64,000 nt of DNA from Hyphomicrobiales bacterium (GCA_021775415.1 JAJFHV010000013.1:248001-312000), one strand, 5' to 3'; positions 1 to 8,714 are shown, numbered from the stretch's first letter. Translations and numbers: made by a program. The notes: generated by a model not told the origin, from the letters alone.

Positions 1-257
1 TGGCGGATCAACTCCAGGCATTTATAAGCGGCAATTCCCCCGCCAATAATCAGGAGAATGCGATTATCCGCTTTCGAAAACGCATCCTCATGCTCTGTTG
101 TCGAGGGTTTGGCGGTTAGGGGCGGTGGTGATTGGCCCTCAGTCGCGGCAAGCATCAGCCGAGCCTCTTCCTCCATGGAGCGACCATTGCGCGCTGCGCG
201 CTCCCTGAGCGCCTGCTTGGTATCTTCATCGAGGTTTCTGACGGTAATGCTTGGCAT
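1..257 (-). CDS. coaBC: CoaBC (phosphopantothenoylcysteine decarboxylase/ligase) with N-terminal FitA-type ribbon-helix-helix domain, partial
   Basis: Only the first 85 codons lie in the window; the gene continues past the left edge. Residues 1-38 (starting MPSITVRNLDEDTKQALRER) match the FitA-type ribbon-helix-helix antitoxin pattern: a beta strand, then two helices with the NGRSMEEEARLML signature. A proline-rich linker (about 39-63) follows. Residues 65-85 (RILLIIGGGIAAYKCLELIR) are the flavoprotein start of CoaBC, which makes 4'-phosphopantetheine from phosphopantothenate and cysteine in CoA synthesis. The frame is open throughout and no other start with a ribosome site lies near the flavoprotein part, so this reads as one fused protein. 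Catalytic residues are outside the window. Location near ubiB-ubiE agrees with rhizobial gene order. A flavoprotein other than CoaBC cannot be fully excluded from the N-terminus alone. Confidence 0.82.
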   Translation of the reverse strand, partial: MPSITVRNLDEDTKQALRERAARNGRSMEEEARLMLAATEGQSPPPLTAKPSTTEHEDAFSKADNRILLIIGGGIAAYKCLELIR

Positions 258-263
258 ATCGCC

Positions 264-302
264 AAAATAGAGATTGATTGCATTGATTGCAATGCAATCA
301 AT
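264..302 (-). promoter_or_regulatory. Predicted coaBC promoter overlapped by a perfect 12-base inverted repeat
   Basis: Arms ATTGATTGCATT (273-284) and AATGCAATCAAT (291-302) are exact reverse complements around a 6-base centre. On the minus strand a possible -35 TTGCAA (292-287) and -10 TATTTT (269-264) are separated by 17 bases, which puts the start of transcription almost at the ATG at 257. The repeat covers the -35 and the spacer, the usual place for a repressor site. It lies between two genes on the same strand and has no following T-run, so it is a poor terminator. Binding by the ribbon-helix-helix domain of the downstream protein is inference. Confidence 0.55.
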
Positions 303-306
303 TTGG

Positions 307-1551
307 TTATTTGACCAGTTTCACCAAAGCCTCGCTTGGAAAACAGGTTGGCTTGCGACCATTCTTTTCCTGCCACCAGCCAATTGAACGGCGGGTTTTG
401 AAGCCTGCCAGCCCGTCAGCGCCTCCGACATCGCGGCCCAGTGCGACCAGCTTTTCCTGGATTACCATCACATTGCCGCGCGTCAGGCCTGTAACTTTCT
501 GCCATTTCGCTATAAACGGCTTGTTGGCCCACTGGATGCGGTCCGCGACATTGCCGACAAACAATCCATAAAGGTCGGAGTTATTGTATTGCTTGATGAC
601 GTAAAAATTCGGCGTGGCGATGAACACCGGCCCGCTGCGTCCAGCAGGCATCAGAATTGCCCCTTTTCTTGGTAATTCAGCAGCAGGAAACGGTTTGCCG
701 GAAATTCGGCTGACACCGACACTGGCCCAGTCCGATATCTTGCGCATCTGGTCCGGTCCCTCCAGCGCACAGGAAATTTCCGCCGGGATATGCGCTTCAA
801 AGCCCCAGTCGCGGGATTTCTGCCAGCCAAACTTGTTGAGGTAATTCGCAATCGAGGCCAGCGTGTCAGGTACGGATGACCAGATGTTGCGTTTGCCATC
901 ACCGTCAAAATCAACTGCGTATTCCAGATAACTTGAAGGCAGGAATTGCGGTTGGCCCATGGCACCTGCCCAGGAACTTTTCATGGCTGCCGGTGATGCA
1001 TAACCTTTTTGAACAATACGTAGTCCAGCCAGCACTTCCTTGCGAAACAATTCCTTTCGCGTCGACATGAATGCCTTGGTGCCCAGAACCTGAAACGCAC
1101 TATGCGGGATACTGACCCGTCCAAATGCGGATTCACGCCCCCAGATCGCCAGAAGAATTCGCCCAGGAACGCCATACTTCTTCTCAATGCGCGCAAGCAG
1201 ACCTTTGTGTTTTGCAGCCAGTTTGCGGCCAGTGGCGACCACCGGTGCAATATTGTTTTCGCTGAAATAGCTGGCCGGGCTGCGAAACTCCGCCTGCGCC
1301 TGGGGTCGTGATGGTTTTGCTTCGGTGCCCGGGGGTACGAGATCCGGCAGATCCCATTTGATGCGAACGCCCTTAAAAGATGAATTAAAATTTCGCTTCG
1401 AAACGCCAAGCGCTTTGGCATCTGGCCAAAGATCGTTTTGCAGCCATGTTTGAAATTGCCGCTCGATTTCCGGTTTGTCGAGGGCGAGCGCGGGTAAGGA
1501 AGCGAACAAGGCCAGAGTGGTCAAAAACAACAGGGTTGGCAGGTTTTTCAT
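307..1551 (-). CDS. Lytic murein transglycosylase, MltB-like, with peptidoglycan-binding domain
   Basis: 414-residue exported protein. Residues 1-23 form a signal peptide ending ALA-L. The SLT-type lytic transglycosylase domain spans about 100-310 and has the catalytic glutamate in IWGRESAFG, then the family motifs GAMGQPQFLPSSY and DGDGKRNIW. The last 60 residues look like a peptidoglycan-binding repeat (VMVIQEKLVALGRDVGGADG). Enzymes of this family cleave the MurNAc-GlcNAc bond with formation of a 1,6-anhydro end and act in the periplasm; here there is no lipobox, so it is probably soluble. It is divergent from the arsR operon. Confidence 0.93.
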   Translation of the reverse strand: MKNLPTLLFLTTLALFASLPALALDKPEIERQFQTWLQNDLWPDAKALGVSKRNFNSSFKGVRIKWDLPDLVPPGTEAKPSRPQAQAEFRSPASYFSENNIAPVVATGRKLAAKHKGLLARIEKKYGVPGRILLAIWGRESAFGRVSIPHSAFQVLGTKAFMSTRKELFRKEVLAGLRIVQKGYASPAAMKSSWAGAMGQPQFLPSSYLEYAVDFDGDGKRNIWSSVPDTLASIANYLNKFGWQKSRDWGFEAHIPAEISCALEGPDQMRKISDWASVGVSRISGKPFPAAELPRKGAILMPAGRSGPVFIATPNFYVIKQYNNSDLYGLFVGNVADRIQWANKPFIAKWQKVTGLTRGNVMVIQEKLVALGRDVGGADGLAGFKTRRSIGWWQEKNGRKPTCFPSEALVKLVK

Positions 1552-1617
1552 CGACTGAGAATCACAAATGGTTCATCGAACCGCCAAGGTATCGTTCACG
1601 ACGAAAATTTGAAACCG

Positions 1618-1648
1618 TTGACATTCTATAATTTAACAAATATGTTAA
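1618..1648 (+). promoter_or_regulatory. Promoter and ArsR-type operator of the arsR operon
   Basis: A perfect -35 TTGACA (1618-1623) is followed 17 bases later by TATGTT (1641-1646). A dyad TTAACA-AATA-TGTTAA (1633-1648) covers the -10. ArsR-family repressors typically bind such short AT-rich dyads over their own promoter, so autoregulation by the next gene is likely. Confidence 0.6.
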
Positions 1649-1677
1649 TTAACGCAATAGTGAAATAGAGATAACCC

Positions 1678-2004
1678 ATGTCAAACCTACCCGCCACCTT
1701 TGCAGCCCTTGGAGACCCTACCCGTTTTGCCATAGTCGAAAGGCTTCTGACGGAAGGGGAGTTGAATGCGGGTGCTGTTCAGGACGGAATGTCGATATCG
1801 GCACCGGCAATCTCTCGTCATCTAAAGGTGCTGAGGTCTGCCGGTGTGATCAACCAGCGAGTTGAGCGGCAACAGCGCATCTACTCGGTCCGACCGGAAG
1901 CGGTTCAGGGCATCAGCGCCTGGACGATGAGTTATCGTGAATTCTGGCAGGCAAGTCTCGACCGGCTTGAAATGGCCCTTCAACAGGAGATCAAACGAAA
2001 ATGA
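1678..2004 (+). CDS. ArsR-family winged-helix transcriptional regulator
   Basis: 108 residues with the usual ArsR layout: FAALGDPTRFAIVERLL near the N-terminus, the recognition helix region SAPAISRHLKVLRSAGVI, and the wing RVERQQRIYSV. No metal-binding cysteine pair (CxC) is present, so it belongs to the non-metal group often paired with SRPBCC proteins. Its TGA overlaps the next ATG by four bases (ATGA), which indicates translational coupling. It probably represses its own operon. Confidence 0.93.
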   Translation: MSNLPATFAALGDPTRFAIVERLLTEGELNAGAVQDGMSISAPAISRHLKVLRSAGVINQRVERQQRIYSVRPEAVQGISAWTMSYREFWQASLDRLEMALQQEIKRK

Positions 2005-2432
2005 GTGATTTAACGATTGAACGAAGCTTTGAAGCAGATCCCGAAACTGTGTTTGCATTTATTACCCAACCCAAACATTTGCTGAAATGGTGGGGGCCGG
2101 AGGGAATGAATGTACCGGAGCATGATTTGGATTTTTCCAGTCCGGGACCCTGGTCCTCAGTCATGGCGAATGCTGAGGGTGGCCGCTACAAGGTGACGGG
2201 AGAAGTTCTTAACGTGGATGCACCCAATTCGGTGGAGTTCACCTTTGCTTGGCACGATGAGAATGATGATCGTGGTCACGAAAGCCAGGTTCGCTTTGAG
2301 GTTGAGGGTAATGGCGCGGGAGGCTCGCTTTTTCGTCTGGTTCATTCGGGTCTTGCCGATGATGAAAGCGCCGAAAACCACAATGAGGGCTGGACTTCAT
2401 CGCTACGCAAACTGGAACGCATGGCGAATTAG
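2001..2432 (+). CDS. SRPBCC / AHSA1-type domain protein
   Basis: 143 residues of the START-like fold used to bind hydrophobic ligands: the start LTIERSFEADPETVFAFITQPKHL and WWGPEGM are typical of the AHSA1 (Aha1-C-like) family found next to ArsR regulators. The substrate is unknown. It is the second gene of a three-gene operon (arsR, this gene, YCII), a common arrangement in Proteobacteria. Confidence 0.9.
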   Translation: MSDLTIERSFEADPETVFAFITQPKHLLKWWGPEGMNVPEHDLDFSSPGPWSSVMANAEGGRYKVTGEVLNVDAPNSVEFTFAWHDENDDRGHESQVRFEVEGNGAGGSLFRLVHSGLADDESAENHNEGWTSSLRKLERMAN

Positions 2433-2464
2433 ATAGACCGAAACAAACAAGAGGAGAAGTAACA

Positions 2465-2782
2465 ATGCCAAAATTTGTATTTGCCTATCACGGCGGCAAA
2501 ATGCCGGAAACACCAGAAGAAGGCGCCAAGGAAATGGAAAAGTGGAAAGCCTGGTTTGCTGACATGGGTTCCGCGGTGGTCGATGGCGGCAATCCGGTTG
2601 GAATGTCAAAAACCGTGAGCGCCGACGGTGTTGCAGATAATGGTGGTGCAAATCCTCTGTCTGGCTACTCCCTTGTTAGTGTGGACACCATGGATGCTGC
2701 GATTGCCCTGGCCCAAGGGTGCCCGATCCTCAACAGTGAGGGTAGCGTTGAAATTGCCGAAGCCATCGACATGGATATGTAG
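2465..2782 (+). CDS. YCII-related (DGPF/PhnB-like) domain protein
   Basis: 105 residues starting MPKFVFAYHGG, with the GYSLVSVDTMDAAIALAQGCP segment split here as GYSLVSVDTMDAAIALA and GCPIL, characteristic of the YCII-like superfamily, a ferredoxin-like fold. A strong ribosome site (GAGGAG) precedes the ATG. Last gene of the arsR operon; it ends 7 bases from the convergent aldo/keto reductase gene. The function of such proteins in these operons is not known. Confidence 0.9.
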   Translation: MPKFVFAYHGGKMPETPEEGAKEMEKWKAWFADMGSAVVDGGNPVGMSKTVSADGVADNGGANPLSGYSLVSVDTMDAAIALAQGCPILNSEGSVEIAEAIDMDM

Positions 2783-2789
2783 CGTAAAC

Positions 2790-3833
2790 TCAATAGGGAA
2801 CCGGAAAGTCCCTATACACCCCGGCGAGGTCTGCAAGGACCTCGTCGGACAGGTTTAGTTCCGTTGTCTGGATGGAGTTTTCGAGTTGTACCATTGATGT
2901 CGCCCCAAATATGACCGAAGCCATGAAAGGGCGCGTTAGACAAAAGGCCAGCGCCATCTGCGTAAAATCGAGCCCGTGTTTTTCTGCAACGCCTGCATAG
3001 GCATCGACAGCAGCCATTGCATTTGGTTTGAAGCGTCCACCCAGACCTTCATTGATGCTGGCGCGCGAGCCATCAGGTACCGTATTACTTCTGTACTTGC
3101 CCGTAAGCATTCCGCAGGCAAGTGGTGAAAATGCAAGCAATCCAACATCTTCGTGGTGTGAGAGTTCTGCCAAATCGAGATCAAAAATCCGACAAAGTAA
3201 CGAATACTCATTCTGAATGGATGCCATACGAGGCAGGTTGTTAGCCTCTGCAATTTTCAGGAACTGCGCGGTTCCCCACGCGCTTTCATTGGAAAGGCCA
3301 ACGTGGCGGACCTTCCCTGCTTTCACCAAAATATCCAACGCCTCAAGAACTTCATGCATGTGTTCAAGCGTTTCGTTGGTGTCTTGGCCCGTTGCATCAA
3401 AACTCCAGGACTGGCGAAAGTGATAAGATCCCCGATTTGGCCAGTGCAACTGGTAGAGGTCGATGTAGTCGGTTTGCAATCGCTCAAGGCTGCTCTCAAT
3501 TGCGATATTGATGGTATCTGGTGAAATCGGAATACCATCTCGCACTCTTCTATAGCCGGAACCGCTGACTTTGGTGGCAAGGATCACATCACTTCGCCTG
3601 CCGGTTTTTGCAAACCAGCTGCCGATGATGCTCTCGGTATCTCCCTGGGTTTCAGATGACAGCGGCGTAGTCGGGTACATCTCAGCCGTATCGATAAAGT
3701 TGATGCCGTGATCCAGCGCATAATCGATTTGATCATGACCTTCCGCTTCACTGTTTTGGGTTCCCCATGTCATCGAGCCGAGACACAGTTCGCTGACTTT
3801 CAGGCCAGTGCGGCCGAGTTGATTGTATTTCAC
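2790..3833 (-). CDS. Aldo/keto reductase
   Basis: 347-residue NADPH-dependent reductase of the aldo/keto reductase superfamily (Tas/YajO-like). Visible elements: KYNQLGRTGLKVSELCLGSM at the start, the catalytic FIDTAEMYP (Asp, Tyr), the Lys in LATKVSG, and the His in DLYQLHWPNR. The GTG at 3833 is preferred because GGGGA precedes it by seven bases; an in-frame TTG upstream has no ribosome site. The physiological substrate cannot be read from the sequence. Confidence 0.93.
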   Translation of the reverse strand: MKYNQLGRTGLKVSELCLGSMTWGTQNSEAEGHDQIDYALDHGINFIDTAEMYPTTPLSSETQGDTESIIGSWFAKTGRRSDVILATKVSGSGYRRVRDGIPISPDTINIAIESSLERLQTDYIDLYQLHWPNRGSYHFRQSWSFDATGQDTNETLEHMHEVLEALDILVKAGKVRHVGLSNESAWGTAQFLKIAEANNLPRMASIQNEYSLLCRIFDLDLAELSHHEDVGLLAFSPLACGMLTGKYRSNTVPDGSRASINEGLGGRFKPNAMAAVDAYAGVAEKHGLDFTQMALAFCLTRPFMASVIFGATSMVQLENSIQTTELNLSDEVLADLAGVYRDFPVPY

Positions 3834-3870
3834 GTATTGATCCCCATTTCGAAATTTCAATGCCTGCCAG

Positions 3871-5769
3871 TTATCTCAACCGCAGTTCAATATTTAATGT
3901 CTCGCCGGCGACCACATCAACTTCCTGTGGTTCGATGTCACCAGCGGCAGACCAGCCTTCCACGAGATATTTGCCAGGGAGCAGTTTTTGCGCCCGTCCC
4001 GGCCTTAGGATGCCAAAGTTTTTCGGCTGGCCATCCAGAGAAGTGATGGAGGCGCGATCCGGTTCCTTCGTGTATTGTTCTGAAGGAGCGTAGGTCATGA
4101 CGATGGTGCCAAGTGGTTTGGGCACAAGCACCACGCTTGTGGTTTTATCCTGCTCGACGACCACTTCCTGCGGGTCAAAATACCCAGCGGCTGTCCAGCC
4201 CTCAATTTTGTAACGTCCGGGTGTTACCGGTATGGGTTTGGAAATATTACTTCGGGGCCCACTTTTCCGGTCGAGTGCGGTGATCTTCGCCCGGTTTGGT
4301 TTGGATGTGTAATGCTCCGATTCCGGATAACTGATGTGCAGAAAACCTACATTGAGTGGAACTTCAAGAATTGTACCGTCGGTTGCTGGTATGGTAATTT
4401 CGCTCGGCTCAAGGGGCGACTCTCGACTGTCAGATTTTAGCAGGTAAGTTCCGGGTTTTGCCAAAACACCGTTACGGGAATGCACGCCATAGACTTTCTT
4501 GCCGTCGCGCCATAGCTCCGAGTTACGTTTTACAGTTTCACCATCCGGCAGTTTGTAGACAATGTGGAATTTGACGGTCGTTGCGAGGTCAAATTCGACA
4601 ATTGCAAGTTCACCTTCACTCAAAGTCTGGGTAACGGATATCGGGTTATCCTTGTTTGGAGTGGCGCGAAACTCATAAGTTCCGCTTCGTGCGAGTGCTT
4701 CCTGTTTGGGCCGGAATCCGAATACCTGTTTGTTATTCTGGTAAACGCGGACAAATGAACCCCGATGCGGCTCTCCATCTTCAATAAATTTGGCTCGAAC
4801 AAAAGCGGGTGTTTCAACCATCACCTCAATCTTTGTGTCGCCCTTTTTGTTGATCTCCACTGCCTGACGTACCGGCTTGAAGAGTGAACCATCTTCAAGA
4901 ACCGGCCCAATCTCGATTTCGTAGCTACCGGCTTCTTCCAGTTCATTGCGTCGGTAACTGGCGACTTTGCCAATTTCAGTTCCATCCTTGAACAGTTTCC
5001 CCGACGCTTTGTATTTGCGCCCCTGATCATCAATTGCGGTAATTTTCAGGGCGTAGCCCTGGAATTGATCTTCAGTGGGTTCCGGTTCAACGACAACAAG
5101 TTCAGACTCTTCCACGACTACAACTTCACGGGCCTTTTCCAGTACATCGCGCAATTCATCGGCAGAGTTTGCATCGAAATATTGCCCGCCTGAATTTTCC
5201 GCAATGCAGGCAAGAGCACCACGCTCAATCCTTTTGACGCCAAAGCCGACCACATGGACCCGGATGTTGATATCTGAATTCTTCCACTCATTCATCAATG
5301 CACAGGGGTCCGCGTCACAGGTCTCAATTCCATCGCTGATCAGCAGAATATCGCCACGTCGTTCGCCGAAATCCTTGAGAGCCTCGCGCAAGCTGTAATC
5401 AATCGGTGTTTTGCCTGTAGGTTTGACCTCATCTACCGCATCGGCAATTTGGTCCTTTGCATCACCCGCTTTTTGGAAGGGAATGACCAATTCAGAATCC
5501 CTGCAATCACCAGCTCTTCGGTGTCCATAGGCTCGTAGTGCCAGCAATTTGTTTGAGAAATCACCGTTTAGAAATTTGCGAACCGCCTTGCGACCGGTTT
5601 CATATTTGCGCGATTTGTCTTCCAGTTCCCCCCACATGGAGTTGGAACTATCGTAGATAATGTATATTGCGGAACTCTCTTGAGCACGGGATGCCGCACT
5701 CAACTGGAGCAAGAACCAACCACAGCAAATAATGAACAACACAGTTAGACAAGCAGAATTGGATCGCAT
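3871..5769 (-). CDS. Exported von Willebrand factor A domain protein with C-terminal beta repeats
   Basis: About 632 residues. A signal peptide ends near residue 29 (SRA-Q). The VWA domain (about 35-225) keeps the metal-ion-dependent adhesion site: DSSNSMWG, the Thr of PTGKTPI, and ISDGIETCD. The rest (about 230-632) consists of beta-rich segments with internal similarity; the last two repeat the pattern PxRAxITxLD, LPGKYLVEGWSAAG and EPQEVDVVAG. The ATG at 5787, touching the cupin stop codon (TAATG), is an alternative start; 5769 has the better-spaced AAGG. Probably periplasmic; no enzymatic function is visible. Confidence 0.82.
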   Translation of the reverse strand: MRSNSACLTVLFIICCGWFLLQLSAASRAQESSAIYIIYDSSNSMWGELEDKSRKYETGRKAVRKFLNGDFSNKLLALRAYGHRRAGDCRDSELVIPFQKAGDAKDQIADAVDEVKPTGKTPIDYSLREALKDFGERRGDILLISDGIETCDADPCALMNEWKNSDINIRVHVVGFGVKRIERGALACIAENSGGQYFDANSADELRDVLEKAREVVVVEESELVVVEPEPTEDQFQGYALKITAIDDQGRKYKASGKLFKDGTEIGKVASYRRNELEEAGSYEIEIGPVLEDGSLFKPVRQAVEINKKGDTKIEVMVETPAFVRAKFIEDGEPHRGSFVRVYQNNKQVFGFRPKQEALARSGTYEFRATPNKDNPISVTQTLSEGELAIVEFDLATTVKFHIVYKLPDGETVKRNSELWRDGKKVYGVHSRNGVLAKPGTYLLKSDSRESPLEPSEITIPATDGTILEVPLNVGFLHISYPESEHYTSKPNRAKITALDRKSGPRSNISKPIPVTPGRYKIEGWTAAGYFDPQEVVVEQDKTTSVVLVPKPLGTIVMTYAPSEQYTKEPDRASITSLDGQPKNFGILRPGRAQKLLPGKYLVEGWSAAGDIEPQEVDVVAGETLNIELRLR

Positions 5770-5786
5770 CACCTCGTAGCCTTTCA

Positions 5787-6335
5787 TTACCCCACAGAAA
5801 ATTCGGCTGATGGTTTTTGCATTGCGTAGAAATTTTCCATCGTGAATTCGATTTCCTCGCCGCTCTCCCAATCAAACAATGAGCGCTTGATCTGCATCAG
5901 CGGGCCCTCATAGACATGCAGCGCATAGCTCGGTTCATCACCATCTGCTGTTACGGCGTGGATGCCATCCGAACCCAGGGACAGGACTTCGCCCGGATTT
6001 ACGGTTTTGGTCTTGATGTGTTTAAGGGTGCCCGCCTCACGCCGGTACAGAATATTTTTCTCACCACCGCGCAATACGCCAATATGAACATTCATCTTGT
6101 GCTCATGCGGTGGTAAAACCACAGAGGGATCAAATCGGCAGAACCAGATGGATGCATGTTCATCCTCGAACAACATGATTTCTTCCTCATCACCCAATGG
6201 AATGGAATCAATGATTGCCTGAGGGTCGGTTTGGGCGATTGTTTCTTCCAGCAGCGCACGAACCGCTTTGGTTGGCTGTGGTGAACCAACGGCTTCACGC
6301 GCGGCCTTAACAAATGCGTCCTTGTCAAAAGTCAT
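5787..6335 (-). CDS. Cupin protein resembling cysteine dioxygenase type I
   Basis: 182 residues. The motif LPPHEHKMNVHIGVLRGGEK, followed by ILYRREA and a later GIHAV, resembles the first cupin motif of the cysteine/thiol dioxygenase family, with His residues to hold iron. The start at 6335 has a perfect GAGGAGG ribosome site. It directly precedes the VWA gene, with stop and next ATG overlapping or nearly so, which suggests co-translation. Substrate unknown; thiol oxidation is only a family-based suggestion. Confidence 0.72.
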   Translation of the reverse strand: MTFDKDAFVKAAREAVGSPQPTKAVRALLEETIAQTDPQAIIDSIPLGDEEEIMLFEDEHASIWFCRFDPSVVLPPHEHKMNVHIGVLRGGEKNILYRREAGTLKHIKTKTVNPGEVLSLGSDGIHAVTADGDEPSYALHVYEGPLMQIKRSLFDWESGEEIEFTMENFYAMQKPSAEFSVG

Positions 6336-6351
6336 GATTTCCTCCTCAACC

Positions 6352-7914
6352 TCACCAAAACACCCAATATGCCCCAAGTGCCGCGATCACCCAAAGTGCG
6401 GCATGGCCCCAGCGATTGCTGTGCGCCTCTGCGCGGCCAATCGCATTGGTGGTTTCTTCATCAAGCCGCATGCCTTCTTTTGACATCAAAGCCATTTCCG
6501 CTGAGAGAACCTGCGCCCGTTCGGCCATTTCCGGCAAGGAGTGGGCAAGATGCCGTATCGCCTCAAACCCTTCCTTTGCGTCTTCAAGCATGCCGACGGG
6601 GCCGAGATTTTTGGCAATCCACTCGCCAACTACAGGCTCCGATGTTTCCCACATGTTGAAGGCCGGATCCAGCGTTCGCGCGACACCCTCCACAACGACC
6701 ATTGTCTTTTGCAGTAACAAAAGTTCAGGCCGTGTTTCCATGTCAAAAAGTTCGGTGACTTCAAACAACAGTGTCAACAACTTCGCCATTGATATGGTTT
6801 CGGATGATTGACCATGGATGGGTTCACCAATTGCCCGGATTGCCTGGGCAAAACTTGGAACACTGTGGTGGGAAGGCACATAACCTGCATCAAAATGAAC
6901 CTGCGCCACACGCATATAATCACGCTTGATAAAGCCATAGAGGATTTCAGCCAGGAACCGTCGTTCCTTTTTACCAAGCCGGCCCATAATGCCAAGATCA
7001 ACCGCCACGATCACCCCGTCGTCTGCAACAAACAGATTTCCCGGATGCATATCTGCGTGAAAGAACCCGTCCCGCAGCGTATGCCGCAGGAATGACTGGA
7101 TGAGATTGACCGAAAGCTGTTGAAGATCGTGACCCGCCTCGCTTAGCGCTTCAATGTCGGAAAGCTTGATGCCATCTACCCAATCCATGGTAATGCAATC
7201 ACGCCCCGTTCGTTCCCAATCGACTTGCGGTATGCGAAAGCCAGGATCCTCGGCGATATTCTGGCCCATTTCTGAAAATGCGGCGGCCTCCAGCCGCAAG
7301 TCCATTTCAAGCTTGGCGGATTGGGCCAACATGTCGACCACTGCTACAGGTCTCAATCTCTTGGCATCCGGGATATGACGTTCCTGAAAACGTGCGGCCA
7401 GATAGAATGTCGACAAATCCTTTTCAAACCGTCGCCGTACACCGGGACGGATTACCTTGATCGCTACTTGAGTTTCACTTCCGGCAATTGTCGCGTGATG
7501 CACCTGTGCAACAGATGCAGCTGCCACCGGTTCGCTGATATCGCTGAAAACTTCGCCTATCGGTCTGCCAAGAGATTGTTCAATCGCTAATTTTGCCTCG
7601 GCGGTTGAAAAAGCTTCCATCCGGTCGTGCAACAGCTCCAGATCGGTCGCAATTTCCTTTCCAACCACATCCGGGCGAGTGGCGAGGAACTGACCAAGTT
7701 TTACCCAACTCGGCCCAAGCCGGTTAAGCGCCACCGACAAGCGTTCGGACTGTTTTCGGTTTTTTGACTGGCCCCGGGCTATCCAGCCTGCGATGCGATG
7801 TCCAAATCGGGCAGGAGGTGGCAGCGGTTCAACCGGAAGGGCCGATATCACGCCTTCCCGGGCCAGTACGAAACCAGCCCTTGCAAGCGAAAATGCGGCG
7901 CTCAATCTTCCCAT
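6352..7914 (-). CDS. ubiB: UbiB atypical kinase of ubiquinone biosynthesis
   Basis: 520 residues of the ABC1/ADCK/UbiB family. It has the KxGQ signature (VKLGQFLATRPDVV), the alanine-rich nucleotide loop (AAASVAQVH), the catalytic segment FFHADMHPGNLF and the metal site VAVDLGIMG. A hydrophobic C-terminus (AALWVIAALGAYWVFW) would anchor it in the membrane; it appears to be a single segment where many UbiB proteins have two. UbiB is an ATPase needed for ubiquinone synthesis. It follows ubiE by five bases in the same direction, as in other Hyphomicrobiales. Confidence 0.96.
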   Translation of the reverse strand: MGRLSAAFSLARAGFVLAREGVISALPVEPLPPPARFGHRIAGWIARGQSKNRKQSERLSVALNRLGPSWVKLGQFLATRPDVVGKEIATDLELLHDRMEAFSTAEAKLAIEQSLGRPIGEVFSDISEPVAAASVAQVHHATIAGSETQVAIKVIRPGVRRRFEKDLSTFYLAARFQERHIPDAKRLRPVAVVDMLAQSAKLEMDLRLEAAAFSEMGQNIAEDPGFRIPQVDWERTGRDCITMDWVDGIKLSDIEALSEAGHDLQQLSVNLIQSFLRHTLRDGFFHADMHPGNLFVADDGVIVAVDLGIMGRLGKKERRFLAEILYGFIKRDYMRVAQVHFDAGYVPSHHSVPSFAQAIRAIGEPIHGQSSETISMAKLLTLLFEVTELFDMETRPELLLLQKTMVVVEGVARTLDPAFNMWETSEPVVGEWIAKNLGPVGMLEDAKEGFEAIRHLAHSLPEMAERAQVLSAEMALMSKEGMRLDEETTNAIGRAEAHSNRWGHAALWVIAALGAYWVFW

Positions 7915-7919
7915 TGCGG

Positions 7920-8714
7920 CTAAAGCTTCCAGCCAGAGTGAAGGGCAACCACACCGCCAGTAAAATTGCGGTAGGTAACTTGCGAGAATTTGGCCTCTCG
8001 GATGAATTCCGCAAACCGTTCCTGATCGGGAAATTTGCGGACTGATTCCACCAGGTACCGATAGGGTTCCCCATCGCCGGTGACTGCCTTGCCGATTTGC
8101 GGGATCACATCCATTGACCAGCGTTCATATATCTTGTCGAGGATTGGCATATCCACATCCGAAAACTCTAGGCATAAAAACCGTCCGCCGGGTTTTAACA
8201 CCCGGTAAGCTTCACTCAATGCCTTGTCCATCCGCGGTACGTTGCGAATTCCAAAAGCGATTGTATAGGCGTCAAAGGTGTTGTTTTTAAAAGGCAGGCT
8301 TTCTGCATTGCCCTCGATGAATTCCAATTGGTCATCAAGCCCTTTCTTGATTGCCCGGGCCCTGCCAACTTCAAGCATGGAGGCATTGATATCAAAAACA
8401 GTTGTTGAAACCCCTTGGCCACCACGCTCGACAATCCGGAAGGCAATGTCACCGGTGCCGCCCGCCACATCAATTGAATGCCATTTTCGTTCCAGACCCT
8501 TGGTCAGGTTTTTGGGAGGTGCAAGGCTCGAAACCATCGCGTCCTTCCACAACCGGTGCATGCCGACGGACATCAAGTCATTCATCACATCGTAACGGTC
8601 GGCGACCGTATGAAATACATCGTTGACCAGAGGTTGTTTTTCCCCGGACCCAACATTGGAAAACCCGAAGGAGGTTTCCATTTCGTCCGGTTTTGTGGTG
8701 CGCAGATCAGACAT
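7920..8714 (-). CDS. ubiE: UbiE, 2-polyprenyl-6-methoxy-1,4-benzoquinol C-methyltransferase
   Basis: 264-residue class I SAM methyltransferase. Family signatures are [33 protein letters not shown], the SAM-binding [12 protein letters not shown], and the C-terminal [17 protein letters not shown]. It methylates the benzoquinol ring in ubiquinone synthesis (and menaquinone where present). Start at 8714: AGGA lies six bases upstream; upstream in-frame ATGs are less well supported. Divergent from mutM. Confidence 0.97.
   Translation of the reverse strand: MSDLRTTKPDEMETSFGFSNVGSGEKQPLVNDVFHTVADRYDVMNDLMSVGMHRLWKDAMVSSLAPPKNLTKGLERKWHSIDVAGGTGDIAFRIVERGGQGVSTTVFDINASMLEVGRARAIKKGLDDQLEFIEGNAESLPFKNNTFDAYTIAFGIRNVPRMDKALSEAYRVLKPGGRFLCLEFSDVDMPILDKIYERWSMDVIPQIGKAVTGDGEPYRYLVESVRKFPDQERFAEFIREAKFSQVTYRNFTGGVVALHSGWKL

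Noticed and set aside
39-302. A separate toxin-antitoxin locus at the left edge
   Set aside because: The antitoxin-like domain continues in frame into the CoaBC flavoprotein part, and no PIN-type toxin gene is present on either side within the window.
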